The translations under genes were made by a program, and so were the position numbers. Below the pieces are notes generated by a model. It ran no database searches. It had not been told where the DNA came from and worked only from the letters and a program-made list of their open reading frames with translations. DNA of 64,000 nt from Amycolatopsis japonica (GTDB lineage Bacteria; Actinomycetota; Actinomycetes; Mycobacteriales; Pseudonocardiaceae). Position 1 is the stretch's first letter. Each line of letters opens with the position of its first letter. Location: assembly GCF_000732925.1 (NCBI RefSeq), contig NZ_CP008953.1, forward strand, positions 5,704,001 to 5,768,000, in the 5' to 3' direction. Shown here piece by piece: positions 60,797-64,000 of the stretch.

Positions 60797-61969
60797 TCAG
60801 TCCCTCGGATCGTCCGGATCGAGGCCGTGCAGGGGGAAGATCGCGCGGCGGGTGTCGCGGATGGCGATGTCGACCGGTTCGTCCTCGCCGTCTCCCCAGG
60901 GGACGAAGGCGGTGTCGCGGTCGTCGGACATGCCGGGCGGGATCTCGGCCTTCGGCGCCGCCCTGGTGATCGACGCGACCCAGTTCGGCGGCAGCGACGT
61001 CGCCGGGTCGACGTCGCGGTCGAGCACGGTGGCGAGCAAATGGGTCCAGGACCGCGGCACCACCCGGATCAGCTGGTAACCACCGCCGCCGACGGCCAGC
61101 CAGCGGCCGGCGGTGTGCGTCTCGGCCAGTTCGCGCAGCCTGCGGTAGATGGCGCGATGGCCGTCCACGGAGAGCGAAAGGTCCGCCAGCGGGTCTTCCT
61201 CGTGCGAGTCGACGCCGCATTGGGTGACGAGGATCTGCGGCCGGAACTGCTCCAGCAGCGACGGCACCACCGCCTCGAACGCCCGCAGCCAGCCGCCGTC
61301 ACGGGTGCCGGGCGGCAGCGGCAGGTTGACCGAGGTGCCCTCGGCCCCGCCCTTGCCGATCTCCGCCGAGTAACCCGTGCCCGGCCACAACGTGAACGGG
61401 TGCTGGTGCAGGGAAACGGTCAGCACCCGCGGGTCGTCGTAGAACGCCGTCTGCACGCCGTCGCCGTGGTGGACGTCGGTGTCGACGTACGCGACGCGCT
61501 CGAAGCCGTGGTCCAGCAACCACGAGATCGCGACCGAGCAGTCGTTGTAGACGCAGAAGCCCGACGCCTTGCCCGGCATCGCGTGGTGCAGCCCGCCGGC
61601 GATGTTGACCGCCCTGGTCGCCTCGCCCTCGGCGATCTTCCGCGCGGCCAGCAGGGTCGAGCCGACGACCAGCGCGGAAGCCTCGTGCATCCCGGTGAAC
61701 ACCGGGTTGTCCTCGGTGCCGAGCCCGTGCGCGAAATCGGCCCCGGTCATCGGCGCCTGCCGGACGGCCTCGATGTACTCGCCGAGGTGCACGCGGCGCA
61801 GCTCGTCCTCGCCCGCCGGACCGGGGATCAGCAGTTCGACCCCGTCGAGCACGCCGAGTTCGGTGGCGAGCCGGATGGTCAGTTCGAGCCGCACCGGATT
61901 GAACGGATGCTCGCCGCCGAGGTCGTAACCCAGCAGCGAGGAGTCCCATACGACGGCCGGTGCTCGCAT
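60797..61969 (-). CDS. acuC: AcuC family deacetylase (class I HDAC-like)
   Basis: 390 residues, zinc-dependent deacetylase: VWDSSLLGYDLGGEHPFNPV, NIAGGLHHAMPGKASGFCVY with the His-His pair, VAYVDTDVHHGDGVQTAFYD with zinc Asp and His, LVTQCGVDSHEEDPLADLSL with the second Asp, and the C-terminal GGGGYQLIRVVPRSWTHLLA. In Bacillus, AcuC deacetylates acetyl-CoA synthetase. ATG 61969; an upstream extension is not family-like. The 168-bp gap to the GNAT/synthetase gene shows no gene or strong hairpin. Confidence 0.92.
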   Translation of the reverse strand: MRAPAVVWDSSLLGYDLGGEHPFNPVRLELTIRLATELGVLDGVELLIPGPAGEDELRRVHLGEYIEAVRQAPMTGADFAHGLGTEDNPVFTGMHEASALVVGSTLLAARKIAEGEATRAVNIAGGLHHAMPGKASGFCVYNDCSVAISWLLDHGFERVAYVDTDVHHGDGVQTAFYDDPRVLTVSLHQHPFTLWPGTGYSAEIGKGGAEGTSVNLPLPPGTRDGGWLRAFEAVVPSLLEQFRPQILVTQCGVDSHEEDPLADLSLSVDGHRAIYRRLRELAETHTAGRWLAVGGGGYQLIRVVPRSWTHLLATVLDRDVDPATSLPPNWVASITRAAPKAEIPPGMSDDRDTAFVPWGDGEDEPVDIAIRDTRRAIFPLHGLDPDDPRD

Positions 61970-62016
61970 GGTCGGAACTCTAGTGCCCGGACGCGGCTCG
62001 TGCGCCGTTCCGCGGG

Positions 62017-62865
62017 TCAGCCGGGCAGATCGCCCGTGGCCAGCGGGCGCTCCGGGTCGCGGGACCAGTGCGACCACGAACCCGCGTACAACGCCGCGGG
62101 CTCCGGGTGACCGGCGACCTCGAGCGCGAGCACGACGGACGAGGCGGTGACGCCCGATCCACAGTAGACACCGACCGGTGTCTCCGGGGCCACGCCGAGC
62201 CCTTCGAACCGCTCGGCCAGCTCCGAGGCGTCACGCCAGCGGCCGTCCTCCCCGACGTGCCCGGAGAAGGGCGCGTTGACCGCGCCGGGGATGTGCCCGG
62301 CGCGCGGATCGATCGGCTCGGTCTCGCCCGCGTACCTCGGCCGCGCCCGTGCGTCGAAGAGCAGCCCGTCCCTCGCGAGAGTGGCGGCGTCGGCCGCGTC
62401 GAGCACCGGCATGCCGCCCGGCTCGACGACGATGTCGCCCTCCGCCGGTGACGGGATCTCGTCGGTGAGCGGGCGCTCTTCCTCCGCCCACGCGGCGAAC
62501 CCGCCGTCCAGCACGGCGACCTCGGCGTGCCCGGCCCAGCGCAGCAGCCACCACGCCCGGGCCGCGACCGAACCGTCGGAGTCGTCGTAGACCACCACCG
62601 GGTGACCGGCGCGGACCCCGGCCGCCCGCAGGTGCCGCTGCAACGTCTCCGGCTCGGGCAGTGGATGACGCCCGCCCTCCCCCGGCTCCCCGGCGAGCGC
62701 CGTGTCGAGGTCGACGTACACCGCGCCCGGGAGATGCGCCTCACGGTAGGAATCGGCGCCGGGCGGCCCGGCGAGCCGCCAGCGGACGTCGAGGACTACG
62801 GAGCGTGCGGATTCCGGCCCGGAGAGCTGCTCGGCGAGTTCGCTGGTGGTGATCATGGGGCGCAT
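62017..62865 (-). CDS. thiosulfate/mercaptopyruvate sulfurtransferase (rhodanese, two domains)
   Basis: 282 residues with two rhodanese domains: the N-terminal with VVLDVRWRLAGPPGADSYRE and PGAVYVDLDT, the C-terminal catalytic one with IPGAVNAPFSGHV and the Cys in VGVYCGSGVTASSVVLAL. The Cys-Gly-Ser-Gly-Val-Thr loop is that of mercaptopyruvate sulfurtransferase (SseA/MST) rather than of thiosulfate types. ATG 62865 has GGGAAG upstream; ATG 62856 is an alternative. It is 47 bp upstream of acuC on the same strand and divergent from ideR. Confidence 0.88.
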   Translation of the reverse strand: MRPMITTSELAEQLSGPESARSVVLDVRWRLAGPPGADSYREAHLPGAVYVDLDTALAGEPGEGGRHPLPEPETLQRHLRAAGVRAGHPVVVYDDSDGSVAARAWWLLRWAGHAEVAVLDGGFAAWAEEERPLTDEIPSPAEGDIVVEPGGMPVLDAADAATLARDGLLFDARARPRYAGETEPIDPRAGHIPGAVNAPFSGHVGEDGRWRDASELAERFEGLGVAPETPVGVYCGSGVTASSVVLALEVAGHPEPAALYAGSWSHWSRDPERPLATGDLPG

Positions 62866-63000
62866 GGGCCCATCTTCCCGTGCCTCACGTCTCCATGCCC
62901 AGCTTGGGGGACTTTTCCCGCCTCGGTGCTTGTTCTCCCCACGCCTGCGTCGCTGTCGGTGCCAGCGACTACGATGAGCAACGCGGACGAAGGGGACAGC

Positions 63001-63689
63001 GTGAACGATCTCATCGACACCACAGAGATGTACTTGCGTACCATCTACGAGCTCGAAGAAGAAGGTGTCGTCCCGCTGCGGGCCCGGATCGCGGAGCGGC
63101 TGCAGCAGAGCGGCCCGACCGTGAGCCAGACCGTCGCCAGGATGGAACGCGACGGACTGGTCGTGGTCGCGGACGACAGGCACCTGCAGCTGACCGAGCA
63201 CGGTCGCGAGCTCGCCATCGCGGTCATGCGCAAGCACCGGCTGGCCGAGCGCCTCCTGGTCGATGTCATCGGCCTGGAATGGGAGCACGTCCACAACGAG
63301 GCCTGCCGCTGGGAACACGTGATGAGCGAGGCCGTCGAGCGCAAGCTGGTCAAGCTGCTCGACCACCCGACCACGTCGCCCTACGGCAACCCGATCCCGG
63401 GGCTGGACAAGCTCGGCGACGGTGATCCCGCCCCGCCCGCCGAAGCCGACCTCGTGCGGCTCGACGAGTTCGCCCGCATGGGCGGCGGCGAGGTCGAGAT
63501 CCGCCGCATCGCCGAGCACGTGCAGCTGGACGAGACGCTGATGACGGAGCTCAAGTCGGTCGGCATCGTGCCCGGCAGCCGGGTCAAGGTCGGCAAGACG
63601 GCGCCCGGCGGCACCATCGAGGTCACCGGCGGGAGCAGCACCGCGCAGGTGCCCGTCTCGGCGTTGCACGCCGTGCTGGCGCAAGCCAG

Positions 63690-63693
<4 letters not shown>
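63001..63693 (+). CDS. ideR: iron-dependent repressor IdeR/DtxR
   Basis: 230 residues, the exact length of IdeR. Every DtxR metal ligand falls at its canonical position: Met10, His79, Glu83, His98, Cys102, Glu105, His106 (EACRWEHVMSEA), so it is a Fe(II)-responsive rather than Mn type. N-terminal winged helix LRTIYELEEEGVVPLRARIA, ERLQQSGPTVSQTVARMERD; C-terminal SH3-like domain VGIVPGSRVKVGKTAPGG. The GTG 63001 start, with AAGGGG five bases upstream, gives the family N-terminus; ATG 62974 would add nine residues. It overlaps galK by GTGA. Confidence 0.94.

Positions 63694-64000
<307 letters not shown>

Overview
The window is high-GC actinobacterial DNA with the gene content of a mycolata/Pseudonocardiales genome. 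An Amycolatopsis-like host is my best guess, from an IdeR-type DtxR, a KstR-type steroid locus with a complete mce4-like operon, XRE/DUF397 pairs, a PPi-type phosphofructokinase signature, and many short palindromes between genes. I found no rRNA, tRNA or CRISPR array. Most genes look chromosomal housekeeping or catabolic. The one clear mobile element is a 900-bp IS5-family insertion.

Layout. 1-2.6 kb: acyl-CoA racemase (cut by the left edge) and acyl-CoA dehydrogenase, divergent from a TetR regulator with a 30-bp operator between them. 2.6-6.2 kb: lipoprotein, membrane protein, succinate-semialdehyde dehydrogenase. 6.2-11.2 kb: a large LuxR regulator, a small ORF, and a DUF397/XRE pair. 11.2-14.7 kb: tesB and pyruvate kinase (the M. 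tuberculosis Rv1618/Rv1617 order) and a DUF2461 gene. 14.7-17.3 kb: secreted GH18 chitinase with two DasR-like sites, ArsR, HxlR, truncated haemoglobin. 17.4-21.5 kb: a HAL/PAL-like lyase with an altered MIO triad, a Tat-exported amidohydrolase, phosphofructokinase. 21.6-34.5 kb: a block resembling the M. tuberculosis Rv2178c-Rv2187 neighbourhood (DAHP synthase with an aromatic leader peptide, exoribonuclease, PlsC, ArsA-like ATPase, SRPBCC protein, FadD15) interleaved with a glucokinase, a Nudix-NYN fusion and others. 34.8-39.0 kb: FAD monooxygenase, Tat ferritin-like protein, Rv3722c-type aspartate aminotransferase, lipoprotein. 39.0-54.8 kb: the steroid import and side-chain locus (two Mce-associated proteins, MceF to MceA, YrbEB/YrbEA, two SDRs, ferredoxin, and divergently FadE26-FadE27-FadD17), with a perfect KstR-type operator at 50950-50963. 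54.8-55.7 kb: the IS. 55.8-64 kb: secreted PAF-AH-like hydrolase, TetR plus SgcJ-like protein, a GNAT/acyl-CoA-synthetase protein (Pat-like) next to an AcuC deacetylase, rhodanese, IdeR, and the start of galK.

The most unusual feature is a dispersed family of perfect or near-perfect palindromes (arms up to 26 bp) in intergenic spaces. Each arm is itself a small palindrome, most with the 13-bp core GAARGNNNCYTTC. A second family is built on CGCATTTCGTCCTCTGAATG. Some copies look like terminators, but one group lies inside the mce operon, some copies supply the stop codon of a neighbouring gene, and one copy has been split by the IS. The other main findings are the DAHP-synthase leader with a hairpin over the ribosome binding site, the Gly-Thr-Gly triad in the ammonia-lyase homologue, and the D104/K124 signature in the phosphofructokinase.
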